A stretch of 64,000 bases of DNA, from NCBI GenBank assembly GCA_947463135.1, contig CANHTA010000002.1:1-64000 (forward strand). The letters run 5' to 3'. This document shows, piece by piece, positions 18,104 through 27,634 of this stretch; the stretch's first letter is position 1; every line of letters begins with the position of its first letter. The DNA is from Gemmatimonadota bacterium. Lineage in GTDB: Bacteria; Gemmatimonadota; Gemmatimonadetes; Gemmatimonadales; Gemmatimonadaceae. A program made the translations under genes and the position numbers. A model generated the notes under the pieces. That model saw only the letters and a list, made by a program, of their open reading frames with translations, made no database searches and was not told the origin of the DNA.

Positions 18104-20467
18104 ATGCCGCTTCCGCTGCTGTTCGTTGCGGCCCTGCTGCTGCAGGAGAGCCAACCCGAGCCCGCGCGCCGACGCACCCCAACCGCGGCCGAGCTCGCCA
18201 CGGCCTTTGCCACCCCCGAAACCCGCCTCTTCGTGGAGCGGGCGCGCCAGGAGCGCTTCTGGGTGGATTCGACGCTGCTGAGTTACCGCGCCACCGCCTA
18301 CGAACGCGTGACGGCTGGTGGAAGCGTGGCGGTCGTTGGCCGGGAGCGGATCCTTGGCCGGCGTGAAACCGTGGGGGACGTTACCTGGTCGCGCGCTGCC
18401 GGGGCCCATATTGCGCTCACCGGACGCCGCCGCGAGCGCACCACCAGCTTCGATCTCCCCAACCCCACGGGCGATCGGCTTGTCCCGATCCCGTGGTATC
18501 CAGGGATGGACGCACTCTGGACCCCGTCGTTCAGCGGCCCACGAGGCACCAACGGGCGCGACGCCGACGTCGATACCACCAACCTCATCCATCCGCTCGC
18601 CAATGGCAGCGAGGCGTACTACACCTTCTCCCTTGGCGACAGCGCCAGCATTGCCCTGCAGGACGGACGGCGTATCACGCTGCGGGAGCTGCGCGCGCGG
18701 CCGCGCACCCCGCGCTGGAATCTCTCGATAGGGTCTTACTGGTTCGACCTCGATCGCATGCAATTGGCGCGGGCCGTGTACCGGTTGGCCGTGCCGTATG
18801 ACGTGTGGACGGAGGAGGCGGTGGCCGGCGCCAAGGGGCTGCCCTGGTACGTCAAGGCGGTAACCCAACCACTGAAAGCCGAGTTGCAGGCGGTGACGCT
18901 GGAGTACGGACTGCACGAATCGCGCTTCTGGCTGCCAAGGGTGCGACGCGTTGACGGCACCGTGCAGGCCGGGCCCATTGAAGCGACGGTCACCATTGAA
19001 CAGGGGTTCCGATACACGAGCGTGAATGCCGTGGCGGACATGCCCACCATCCCCGTGGCAAACGTGGCGCTTCGCGCGGAATTCGACTCCCTGAACGCGC
19101 GTTCGCAGCAATGGTGGCGTGACCGGAGCACGTTGCGCACGGCCGCCGACAGTGTCGCCTGGAACGGGCGTCGCCTGGCAATGGATAGTGCGTGGGGGCA
19201 ATACCGTGCGCGTGCCGAGGCGCAGTCCAACGCCGACTGTCGCCTCACTGGGGTCCGCTACCAAACCAGCACGCGCTTAGGCAACGCCGTGGTCACACGC
19301 GTGGCGATTCCATGTGATTCAACCAAGCTGGCCAATGCGCCCGAGCTCTCGGGCGGACTCTTCGCTCAGCGGGCTGAGCGCTATGCCAGCACCATGGACG
19401 ACGCAACGCGCGATGCGCTGGGCGTCCGTGCGCAGGCGGCGTTCAGCCCGCAGCCCCTCACCACCCACATGGGGCTCGAGTATCTCCGGTTCAATCGCGT
19501 CGAAGCCTTATCGGTTGGCGCGGCGGTGCGCCAACAGTTGGGCGCGGGGTGGCGCTGGGAGCTCAATGCGCGTGGGTCGTTGGGGGATCGGCAGCTGAAC
19601 GGCGAGTGGACGGCCACGCGCGCCAACGGTGCGGGCGAGGTGAGCGTTGCGGGCTATCGCCGGCTTGTTCAGGCCGACGACTACGGGGCGGCCTTCACGC
19701 CATTCTCCTCGCTGCAAAACGTCATGAGCGCGCAGGACGAGCAGTTCTACTTTCGCGCCGCCGGCGCCGAGGCCATGTGGCGGAGCACCGGTCGCGGGGC
19801 CGGTGCCACGCGCCGTGAGCTGCGCCTGTTTGCGGAGTGGCAGCAGGGGGTCTCTACGCAGGCCACCGTGTCGCTCCCGTGGCTGCTGGATCGTTCGCGT
19901 ACCTTCCAGCGCAACGTGATCGATACGCTGCCGTATCCGGGTGGAGCGTTGTACGGCGTTCAGTGGCGACTGTTGGCCGCACGCGGCGTGGAACAGGAGG
20001 GGTGGCGGCTCGGATCGGCGTGGCGCCTTGAAGCGGCCACGGGCACGGCCAGTTACCTGCGTGCCGCAGCCGATCTCTCGGTAAACCGCGCCTTCACGCG
20101 TACGCTGCGCGCCACCGCGATGGTCAGCGGCGGGACCAGCGCCGGCACGCTGCCGCGTCATCGGTGGTGGAATATGGGCGGCTGGCAAACCGTGCGCGGA
20201 CTCACCGCCGGGTCCATGCGCGGCGATGCCTATTGGATGACCCGCGGTGAGATCAGCTGGGCGCGCATGGGCCGTTTTCAGCCGGGATTATTCTGGGACG
20301 CGGGATGGGCCGGCGAACGACGCCGCTTTCCCGCGAGCCAAGCGGTGCGTTCCAGTGTCGGTGGTGGGGCCGCACTGTTTGGGTTACCAGTCCGCGCGGA
20401 GGTGGCGCGTGAACTGGCAGCCGGCGCGCGCTGGCGCATGGACGTGTACGCGCCAATCCGCTTCTAG
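18104..20467 (+). CDS. Predicted outer-membrane beta-barrel protein of unknown function
   Basis: Signal peptide, long beta-rich protein ending in an aromatic residue (RMDVYAPIRF); BamA/surface-antigen-like C-terminal region (GGTSAGTLPRHRWWNMGGWQTVRG). Confidence 0.6.
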   Translation: MPLPLLFVAALLLQESQPEPARRRTPTAAELATAFATPETRLFVERARQERFWVDSTLLSYRATAYERVTAGGSVAVVGRERILGRRETVGDVTWSRAAGAHIALTGRRRERTTSFDLPNPTGDRLVPIPWYPGMDALWTPSFSGPRGTNGRDADVDTTNLIHPLANGSEAYYTFSLGDSASIALQDGRRITLRELRARPRTPRWNLSIGSYWFDLDRMQLARAVYRLAVPYDVWTEEAVAGAKGLPWYVKAVTQPLKAELQAVTLEYGLHESRFWLPRVRRVDGTVQAGPIEATVTIEQGFRYTSVNAVADMPTIPVANVALRAEFDSLNARSQQWWRDRSTLRTAADSVAWNGRRLAMDSAWGQYRARAEAQSNADCRLTGVRYQTSTRLGNAVVTRVAIPCDSTKLANAPELSGGLFAQRAERYASTMDDATRDALGVRAQAAFSPQPLTTHMGLEYLRFNRVEALSVGAAVRQQLGAGWRWELNARGSLGDRQLNGEWTATRANGAGEVSVAGYRRLVQADDYGAAFTPFSSLQNVMSAQDEQFYFRAAGAEAMWRSTGRGAGATRRELRLFAEWQQGVSTQATVSLPWLLDRSRTFQRNVIDTLPYPGGALYGVQWRLLAARGVEQEGWRLGSAWRLEAATGTASYLRAAADLSVNRAFTRTLRATAMVSGGTSAGTLPRHRWWNMGGWQTVRGLTAGSMRGDAYWMTRGEISWARMGRFQPGLFWDAGWAGERRRFPASQAVRSSVGGGAALFGLPVRAEVARELAAGARWRMDVYAPIRF

Positions 20468-20514
20468 CGCACACGGGCATGCCCGAACGCCCCCCGACGC
20501 GTTAGCCTTCGCCC

Positions 20515-21909
20515 ATGCCTTCTCCTCGTACGCAGCAAGCCATTGCTCGGCTCGCCGATCTCACCCCACGGCAAATTGTGGCGGAACTCGATCGCTACAT
20601 CGTCGGTCAGGCCGACGCCAAAAAGTCGGTGGCCATTGCGCTGCGGAATCGCTGGCGCCGACAGCGGGCTCCCGAAGCCATCCGTGAGGAGATCTCGCCG
20701 AACAACATCATTCTCATTGGCCCCACGGGTGTCGGCAAAACCGAAATCGCCCGGCGGCTGGCCAAGCTCTCAGGGGCGCCGTTCGCCAAGGTGGAGGCCT
20801 CTAAGTTCACCGAGGTGGGCTACGTTGGGCGCGATGTCGAGTCCATGGTGCGCGATCTCGTGGAAAGTGCCATCGACATGGTGCGCACGGAGCGGGAGTC
20901 GGAGATCCTCGATCTCGCCAATGAAAAGGTGGACGAGCGTCTGCTCGATCTGCTCTTGCCGGTGCCGCCGGCCGTCACGGGCGATGCCCCCGAAGCAAAA
21001 GCAGAGCAGGAGGCGGCACTGGAGCGCCAGAAACGCACCCGTGACAAGCTGCGCGTGCTCCTGCTTGATGGACAGCTGGATGGCCGTGAGGTTGAGCTTG
21101 ACGTGACGCAGTCAGGCCCCGGCCTCCCCGGCATGATGACGCCGGGTGGTAACGAGGGGATGGAAAGTGTCGCGGAGTGGTTTCGCGACATGATGCCCAA
21201 AAAGAAAAAGCGGCGCACCGTGAAGGTGAGTGAGGCGCGGCGCATTCTGTTGGACGAGGAGCTGGAGAAGCTCATTGACCTCGATGACGTCACCGAAGAC
21301 GCCCTTGAGCGCACTGAAGCCATGGGCATCATCTTCCTCGACGAGATCGACAAAATTGCGGGGGAGCGAGGGCAGGGGGGTGGTCCCGACGTGTCGCGCG
21401 AGGGGGTACAGCGCGATCTGCTCCCAATCGTGGAAGGATCCAACGTGCAGACGAAGTATGGCACGGTGAAAACCGACCATATCCTGTTCATCGCGGCCGG
21501 CGCGTTTCACGTGTCGAAACCCAGTGATCTCATTCCGGAATTGCAGGGGCGCTTTCCGATTCGGGTGGAACTCAAGCCACTCACCGAGCAGGATTTCGTG
21601 CGCATTATGACGGAGCCGGAGAACGCCCTCACGAAGCAGTACGCCGCGTTGGTTGAGGCCGAAGGGGCGTCGTTAACCTTTCAGGCCGATGGCATCGCCG
21701 AGCTGGCGCGTGTCGCCACGCGGGTGAACGAACGGATGGAGAATATCGGGGCCCGCCGGCTCCACACGGTCATGACCACCCTCCTCGAAGAGGTGCTGTT
21801 CGATTTGCCCGATCGCGGGCAAGACGCCGTGGTGGTGGACGCCGTGATGGTGCGGGATCGGCTCAAGTCCATCAGCGAGGACGAGGACTTGCGCAAGTAC
21901 ATCCTGTAG
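20515..21909 (+). CDS. hslU: ATP-dependent protease ATPase subunit HslU
   Basis: [52 protein letters not shown]-terminal [10 protein letters not shown]. Confidence 0.97.
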   Translation: MPSPRTQQAIARLADLTPRQIVAELDRYIVGQADAKKSVAIALRNRWRRQRAPEAIREEISPNNIILIGPTGVGKTEIARRLAKLSGAPFAKVEASKFTEVGYVGRDVESMVRDLVESAIDMVRTERESEILDLANEKVDERLLDLLLPVPPAVTGDAPEAKAEQEAALERQKRTRDKLRVLLLDGQLDGREVELDVTQSGPGLPGMMTPGGNEGMESVAEWFRDMMPKKKKRRTVKVSEARRILLDEELEKLIDLDDVTEDALERTEAMGIIFLDEIDKIAGERGQGGGPDVSREGVQRDLLPIVEGSNVQTKYGTVKTDHILFIAAGAFHVSKPSDLIPELQGRFPIRVELKPLTEQDFVRIMTEPENALTKQYAALVEAEGASLTFQADGIAELARVATRVNERMENIGARRLHTVMTTLLEEVLFDLPDRGQDAVVVDAVMVRDRLKSISEDEDLRKYIL

Positions 21910-21942
21910 CGTGCGCTGGGTCCCCTCCATACTTTTCCGCAG

Positions 21943-22869
21943 ATGTCGCTTCCTCATCCGCCGCATCGTGACTTCCTGAACATCGCCGACTTCTCGTCGG
22001 CCGAGACCTTTGCCCTGCTGGCCCTCGCCGAACGGATGCGCGTGGGGCAGTACAGCAAAAAGCCGCTCGCCGGGAAGGCCTTGGCGATGATCTTCATGAA
22101 GTCGTCCACACGCACCCGGGTCTCCTTTGAAGTGGGAGCAACCCAGCTGGGTGGCACCGCGCACTTTCTCTCCCCGCGCGATGTGCAGTTGGGTCGAGGC
22201 GAGCCTATCGCCGATACCGCACGGGTGCTCGACCGGTATGTGCACGGCATTATGATCCGGACCTTCGCGCACGCGGACGTAGAGACGCTCGCCACGTATG
22301 CCAAGGTGCCCATTATCAACGGGCTCACCGATCTGTCGCATCCCTGTCAAATCCTGGCTGACATCCTCACCATTCAGCAGCATCTGGGCGACGTGCGCGG
22401 GAAGACGGTGGCGTGGATCGGCGATGGAAACAACATGGCCAACTCCTGGATTGAAGCGGCTGCGCATCTCGGCTTTACGCTGCGCCTTGCCTGCCCCGAA
22501 GGCTACGATCCCGACCCCCGGATGTTGCAGGCTGGCCTCGCCTCGGGACGCGTGCACCTCCTGCGGGATCCGCGTGAGGCCGCTGCCGGTGCCGACGTGG
22601 TGACCACCGATGTCTGGGCGTCCATGGGGCAGGAAGACGAGCACGCCAAGCGGGCGCTGGCCTTCGCGCTGTATCAGGTGGATGCCCCGCTCATGGCGCT
22701 CGCCGCGTCGCATGCGATCTTCCTGCACTGCCTGCCCGCGCACCGTGGAGAGGAAGTCACGGCCGATGTCATCGACGGGCCGCAGAGCATGGTCTGGGAT
22801 GAAGCCGAAAACCGGCTCCATCTGCAGAAGGCGATCATGGCGGTGCTCATGGGAAACGAACCGCTCTAA
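21943..22869 (+). CDS. argF: Ornithine carbamoyltransferase
   Basis: MKSSTRTRVSFEVGATQLGG, HPCQILADILT, FLHCLPAHRGEEV motifs. Confidence 0.95.
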   Translation: MSLPHPPHRDFLNIADFSSAETFALLALAERMRVGQYSKKPLAGKALAMIFMKSSTRTRVSFEVGATQLGGTAHFLSPRDVQLGRGEPIADTARVLDRYVHGIMIRTFAHADVETLATYAKVPIINGLTDLSHPCQILADILTIQQHLGDVRGKTVAWIGDGNNMANSWIEAAAHLGFTLRLACPEGYDPDPRMLQAGLASGRVHLLRDPREAAAGADVVTTDVWASMGQEDEHAKRALAFALYQVDAPLMALAASHAIFLHCLPAHRGEEVTADVIDGPQSMVWDEAENRLHLQKAIMAVLMGNEPL

Positions 22870-22880
22870 CTCCAACCAGC

Positions 22881-23345
22881 GTGTCAATGCCACTCGTACA
22901 AGGAACCACGGCCCCCGATTTCACCCTCCCAACGGATACCGGCGACGTCCTCACGCTCTCTTCCCTGCGAGGGCAGTGGGTGGTGCTCTTCGCCTATCCC
23001 AAGGACGATACCTCCGGGTGTACCGTGGAGGCGTGCGAGTTCAAAGACGCGCTCCCGCGCTTTGATGCGGCGAAGGCGGTGATTCTCGGGATCAGCCCCG
23101 ACTCCGTGAAGTCGCACGCCAAGTTCAAGGCGAAGTACGAACTGCCGTACACCTTGCTGGCCGATGAGGAAAAGGTGGTGCTGCAGGCGTACGACGTGTG
23201 GAAGGAGAAGTCCATGTACGGCAAGAAGTACATGGGCGTGGAGCGCACCACCTTTGTGATTGACCCGGCGGGACAGATCGCAACCGTGTTCGCCAAGGTG
23301 AAGCCGGCGGGACACGCCGCCGATGTCATGGCGGCGATTGGCTAA
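22881..23345 (+). CDS. bcp: Thioredoxin-dependent peroxiredoxin (Bcp/PrxQ)
   Basis: TAPDFTLPTDTGDVLTLSSLRGQWVVLFAYPKDDTSGCTVEACEFKD. Confidence 0.93.
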   Translation: MSMPLVQGTTAPDFTLPTDTGDVLTLSSLRGQWVVLFAYPKDDTSGCTVEACEFKDALPRFDAAKAVILGISPDSVKSHAKFKAKYELPYTLLADEEKVVLQAYDVWKEKSMYGKKYMGVERTTFVIDPAGQIATVFAKVKPAGHAADVMAAIG

Positions 23346-23413
23346 GGTGGTCTCGGTCGGCGGCCGGTGTCGCGTGCTGCTGGCAGGTTGTCCGGTTAAC
23401 CCTCATGTTTCAG

Positions 23414-23443
23414 GGCGCGGCCGCTCCGGTCGCGCCCGGCTTC
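23414..23443 (+). terminator. GC-rich hairpin with T-rich tail between bcp and gcvT (gggcgcggccgctccggtcgcgcccggcttctttt)
   Basis: 7-bp gggcgcg/cgcgccc stem with further inner pairing, followed by ttctttt. Confidence 0.7.
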
Positions 23444-23453
23444 TTTTCCAGAT

Positions 23454-24566
23454 ATGACTGATATCACTCCCGGCACGCTCCAGCGAACGCCGCTCCATGA
23501 CGTGCACGTCGCCCTCGGCGCGAAAATCGTCCCCTTCGCCGGCTACGAAATGCCGGTGCAGTACCCCACCGGCATTACCGCGGAACACCATGCCGTGCGG
23601 ACCACCTGCGGCATGTTTGACGTGTCGCACATGGGTGAAGTGCTGGTGCGTGGACCCGATGCCATCCGCTTTGTGTCCTCGGTCACGAGCAATGACGTAG
23701 AAGCGTTGGCCGTGGGACAGATCCAATACTCCACGCTGCTGCGCGCCGACGGGACCATCGTTGACGACTTGCTGGTGTACCGGTTTGCCGACCACCTCAT
23801 GCTGGTGATCAACGCGAGCAATCGGGCGAAAGATCTCGCGCATTTGCAGGCGCACCATCCCGGTTTCGATTGCACGATCACCGACATCTCCGACCGCACC
23901 GCCTTGCTGGCCGTGCAGGGACCGCAGGCCCCCGCCATTGTGGCGTCGTTGTCTGATGTCGCGCTGGACGGCATCAAGTACTACTGGTTCACCGAAGGCC
24001 ATGTGGCAGGGGTGCCCTGCATTATTTCCCGCACCGGCTACACGGGTGAACTTGGCTTCGAGTTGTACGTCAACGCCGACCAGGCGGTTGCTGTGTGGAA
24101 CGCCGTGATGGCGGCGGGTCCGGTAACCCCGGCCGGCCTCGGCTGCCGTGATTCCCTGCGGCTTGAGGCCGGAATGTGTCTCTACGGCAACGAACTCGAT
24201 GATCACACCACGCCTATGGAAGCCGGACTGCACTGGCTTGTGAAGGTGGCAAAGCGCGAGCCGTTTCTTGGCCAGGCGGTGCTGGTGCGGCAGAAGCAGG
24301 AAGGCACCGACCGGAAGCTGGTGGGCTTTGTGGTCGGCGAACGGGCCATTCCCCGTCATGGGCATGGCGTCGTGTACGGTGGCGTCACCATTGGTGAGGT
24401 GTGCAGTGGGTGCATGAGCCCAACGCTCGGCATGCCTATCGGGACCTGCTATCTGCCGTCAGCGGCCGCGGTAGACGGCACCATGTTTGAGATAGACATT
24501 CGCGGGCGCCTGTTGCCGGCGCGCGTCGTGACGCTGCCATTTTACAAGCGGGCCGGGAAGGCGTGA
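23454..24566 (+). CDS. gcvT: Aminomethyltransferase (glycine cleavage system T protein)
   Basis: GAKIVPFAGYEMPVQY, GMFDVSHMGEV, SRTGYTGELGFELY. Confidence 0.95.
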   Translation: MTDITPGTLQRTPLHDVHVALGAKIVPFAGYEMPVQYPTGITAEHHAVRTTCGMFDVSHMGEVLVRGPDAIRFVSSVTSNDVEALAVGQIQYSTLLRADGTIVDDLLVYRFADHLMLVINASNRAKDLAHLQAHHPGFDCTITDISDRTALLAVQGPQAPAIVASLSDVALDGIKYYWFTEGHVAGVPCIISRTGYTGELGFELYVNADQAVAVWNAVMAAGPVTPAGLGCRDSLRLEAGMCLYGNELDDHTTPMEAGLHWLVKVAKREPFLGQAVLVRQKQEGTDRKLVGFVVGERAIPRHGHGVVYGGVTIGEVCSGCMSPTLGMPIGTCYLPSAAAVDGTMFEIDIRGRLLPARVVTLPFYKRAGKA

Positions 24567-26257
24567 GCACCCGTCCGCGCCCCGCAGCACCGCGGCGTGG
24601 TGGAGGAGAAGACGGCGCCGCCGGCGTGGTCGCCATTCTGATGACCGATGTTGAGCCGGCGGTTCGGCTCAACGCCGCGCTCGAGGCGGCTGGTGTGACA
24701 ACGGTCACCATTTCACCCATGGACGATGTCCGTGGTGACGTGCGCCGGGCGCGGCCGGAGATCGTGGTGTTCACCGGGGCGTTGCGTGATGCGGCCAACA
24801 TGGCGCTGGTGCGACAGCTGCTGTGGGACAACGTGGCGATGCTCGGCTTTACCGATGTCGCCGAACCGCAGACGCTCGAGCGGTTGCGCGACATCGGCTA
24901 CACCGAGATCTGGCCCAAGCCGGTTCGTATTGAAGAGGTGGTGGATAGCGTGCGGCGGCGACTCGAACGGCAGCGGCTCGCGGAGCTCACCGGGTTGGTG
25001 GGCGAGTCGGCGGCCATTCGCGAGGTGCTCGTCAAAATTGAGCAGATCGCGCCCGTGACCAGCACGGTGCTCATTGAAGGGGAAAGCGGTACCGGCAAAG
25101 AGCTGGTCGCGCGGGCGATTCACCGGTTGAGTCCGCGGCGGGGGAAGCCGTTTATCGCGGTCAACGTGGGCGCACTCACCGAGACGCTGCTGGAGAGCGA
25201 GCTGTTCGGGCACGAAAAGGGGGCCTTTACCGGTGCCGCAGAACGCCGGTTAGGGCGCTTCGAACTGGCCGACACGGGCACGCTGTTCCTCGACGAAATC
25301 GGAGAGATCCCGTCGAGTACGCAGGTGAAGCTGCTTCGCGTGCTCGAAGAGCGTGAAGTCACCCGGGTGGGCAGTGGACAGCCCATTCCCATTGATGTGC
25401 GCGTGGTGGCCGCAACCAATCGACCGCTGCGTGAGCATGTCGAGGAGGGGGGCTTTCGCGCCGATCTGTTCTATCGGCTCAACGTGCTCGGCATCTATCT
25501 GCCACCGCTCCGGGAGCGTCGTGAGGACATCCCCCTCCTGGTGCGGCGCTTCGTCACCGAGTTCTCGGCGTTGCACGATCGGGAATTCTACGGAATTTCG
25601 GCGGAGGCGCTCACGCTGTTGGTGGAGTACGCCTGGCCCGGCAATGTGCGCGAACTGCGCAATCTGGTGGAGAGCATGGTTGTGCTCGCCCATGGCCATG
25701 AAATCGGTGCGGACGATATCCCACGGCCGATTCGCGACGGAGGGGGGCGCCGACTCCTTCCGGTGCATGTGGGCCCGCTGGTGCGCGAGGGGGAGCGGGC
25801 GCAAGGGCGCGAGCTCGAGTTCATTGTGCGCTCTTTGGTTGAGCTCAAGTTGCAGGTTGAGGAGCTCCGTCGTCGAATGGATGGTGAAACACGGGCGTCC
25901 GCGCCGGGGTGGGTCGGGGAGGTACGGTCGCCCTCGGTCACGCCGGTGTTGGAGGCCGATCCCGTTATGGCGTTGCCGGGGGGCGTGGCGGTTCGCGGGA
26001 TTGAGCCGCGCGAGCGGTCACCGCAGCCCACAGTGCTCACCCTTGGCCCTGGGATGACCATGGCCGAGATCGAACGGGTGGTGATTCAGGCGGCGCTTCG
26101 GGACAGTGGCGGGAACCGGCGGAAGGCGGCCGATCTTCTTGCCATAGGGGAACGCACCCTGTACCGGAAGCTGCGGGAGTACGACGGGGACGAAGCGGGC
26201 GACGGGGACGAAGCGGGGCGTGGGGATGAGGAAGGGGCGTCCCTCGACGCCACATGA
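24563..26257 (+). CDS. Sigma54-dependent transcriptional activator with atypical receiver domain
   Basis: AAA+ GESGTGKELVARAIH, GAFTGA, FLDEIGE; C-terminal Fis HTH (GNRRKAADLLAIGERTLYRKLREY); overlaps gcvT stop by 4 nt. Confidence 0.92.
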   Translation: MSTRPRPAAPRRGGGEDGAAGVVAILMTDVEPAVRLNAALEAAGVTTVTISPMDDVRGDVRRARPEIVVFTGALRDAANMALVRQLLWDNVAMLGFTDVAEPQTLERLRDIGYTEIWPKPVRIEEVVDSVRRRLERQRLAELTGLVGESAAIREVLVKIEQIAPVTSTVLIEGESGTGKELVARAIHRLSPRRGKPFIAVNVGALTETLLESELFGHEKGAFTGAAERRLGRFELADTGTLFLDEIGEIPSSTQVKLLRVLEEREVTRVGSGQPIPIDVRVVAATNRPLREHVEEGGFRADLFYRLNVLGIYLPPLRERREDIPLLVRRFVTEFSALHDREFYGISAEALTLLVEYAWPGNVRELRNLVESMVVLAHGHEIGADDIPRPIRDGGGRRLLPVHVGPLVREGERAQGRELEFIVRSLVELKLQVEELRRRMDGETRASAPGWVGEVRSPSVTPVLEADPVMALPGGVAVRGIEPRERSPQPTVLTLGPGMTMAEIERVVIQAALRDSGGNRRKAADLLAIGERTLYRKLREYDGDEAGDGDEAGRGDEEGASLDAT

Positions 26258-26381
26258 GGTTACGGGCGGTACGTTCAAGTCCGACAACAAGTTGTGAAAT
26301 ATCCGGTCTTGCCGAACGGCGACCTGGGTCACATATTAGCTCTCGAGTTCCAGGAAGGCACGTGTTCGGACTGCATCACCC

Positions 26382-27314
26382 GTGGAGGCAATCCTGTCCA
26401 TCCCAGTCAATTTCGGCATGACGTCGTTCTCAGGCGCCTCCGGCTCAATCGCCGGGAGTGTGCTGCCGATCCGTCGGGCGGAAGAGTTGATTGCCACCCT
26501 CCCTGGGGTGTTGTCGGTGCGTATCGTTCCGGGTGAGTCTGGATCAATCGAAGAAATCCACGTGCTCACCACCGATCTGGTCGCGCCCAAGAACACGGTG
26601 CGCAACATTGAGAGCGCGCTCATGGCGCAGCTCGGTTTGCGGGTCAATCACCGCACCATTTCCATTGCCACCACCCTCGATGCGCCGCGGGCCGTTGATG
26701 TGCCGGTTGCCGCGCCCGACGTGGCGTCAACGGCTGCACCCGCGCCGTTCTCCGCGTCTGCGCCTGCGCCTGTTAGTGCACCGGTATCGGCGCCGTTTGT
26801 CGCCGCTGAGCGGTTGAGCGATCGGGCGCCGTCGTTGGCGACGGCGCCACATGCCGACCCCGCTGTGCCATCGGTGGCCGCCCCGTCTCCGCGCCCGGAT
26901 CTGTCGGCGTCGGCACGGCGCGTGTTGGTGTTTGAGGATGTGGAGGTGCGCCGCTCGCGCACGCGTGGCCTGCTCAGTCGGGTAACGCTTAGCCGTGACG
27001 GTCAGGAGTTTGTGGGCGAGTCAGAGGGGCACGAGAGCGAGCGCTCACGCATTGAGCTGGCCGCGCGGTCCACGCTGCTGGCCATTATGGCCTCGTCCAA
27101 AGGCACCCCGGGCGGCGAGCGTTCGCTGGCGCTCGATGGAGCCAAGCTTATCGGGGCCTTCGATCGCGAGTTCGTATTTGTGAGCGTGTCAGCGCGCGTG
27201 GGGCGTGAGTCCGTGGTCCTCACCGGAAGCTGCGCCGTTCGGGAAAGCGCGGAAACCAGTGCGGTGTTAGCGGTGTTGGACGCCACCAACCGCTGGGTGC
27301 ACCTCAACCAGTAG
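26382..27314 (+). CDS. Conserved hypothetical protein with Ala/Pro-rich linker
   Basis: N-terminal EEIHVLTTDLVAPKNTVRNIESALMAQLGLRVNHRTISIA, low-complexity middle, folded-looking C-terminus; true start may be ATG 26418. Confidence 0.6.
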   Translation: MEAILSIPVNFGMTSFSGASGSIAGSVLPIRRAEELIATLPGVLSVRIVPGESGSIEEIHVLTTDLVAPKNTVRNIESALMAQLGLRVNHRTISIATTLDAPRAVDVPVAAPDVASTAAPAPFSASAPAPVSAPVSAPFVAAERLSDRAPSLATAPHADPAVPSVAAPSPRPDLSASARRVLVFEDVEVRRSRTRGLLSRVTLSRDGQEFVGESEGHESERSRIELAARSTLLAIMASSKGTPGGERSLALDGAKLIGAFDREFVFVSVSARVGRESVVLTGSCAVRESAETSAVLAVLDATNRWVHLNQ

Positions 27315-27332
27315 CATCAGTCGGCACGCCGT

Positions 27333-27363
27333 GCAGCGCAGCGCACGGCTTCTCTGTTCACCC
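27333..27363 (+). terminator. Hairpin gccgtgc-N8-gcacggc followed by ttctctgtt
   Basis: Perfect 7-bp stem just after the stop at 27314. Confidence 0.6.
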
Positions 27364-27634
27364 CCCATCGTCTGAACGAGACGACACCCAAAAACGTCCC
27401 CGTCGGCCGTCGAGAGCGAAGCGGAGCGGGCAGGCCAAACAGCGAGAGCGGAGCCAACCTCGATCAGCACGTGGAGTCCCGAGCGGGACACGCGTGACTA
27501 CCCCGCAGGGAGGTGACGTGCACATGGTATTTCTGGCCCAGCTCGTGAACGCGATGATGTCCATCGTTTTGTCGGACACTATGGTTTGGCAGTAACGTAA
27601 CGCGATCGGCCGTCGGGGACGTTCTCTTTATTCT

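Noticed and set aside
17705-19264. 519-aa minus-strand ORF
   Set aside because: Antisense across hslV and the outer-membrane protein gene; no domain signature.
21673-22893. 406-aa minus-strand ORF
   Set aside because: Antisense to hslU end and argF; no domain signature.
23346-23453. Glycine riboswitch upstream of gcvT
   Set aside because: The 108-bp gap holds a terminator-like hairpin and no recognisable glycine aptamer core.
27364-27600. c-di-GMP riboswitch upstream of the HD-GYP gene
   Set aside because: I could not find the GEMM consensus; only a weak small ORF signal is supportable.
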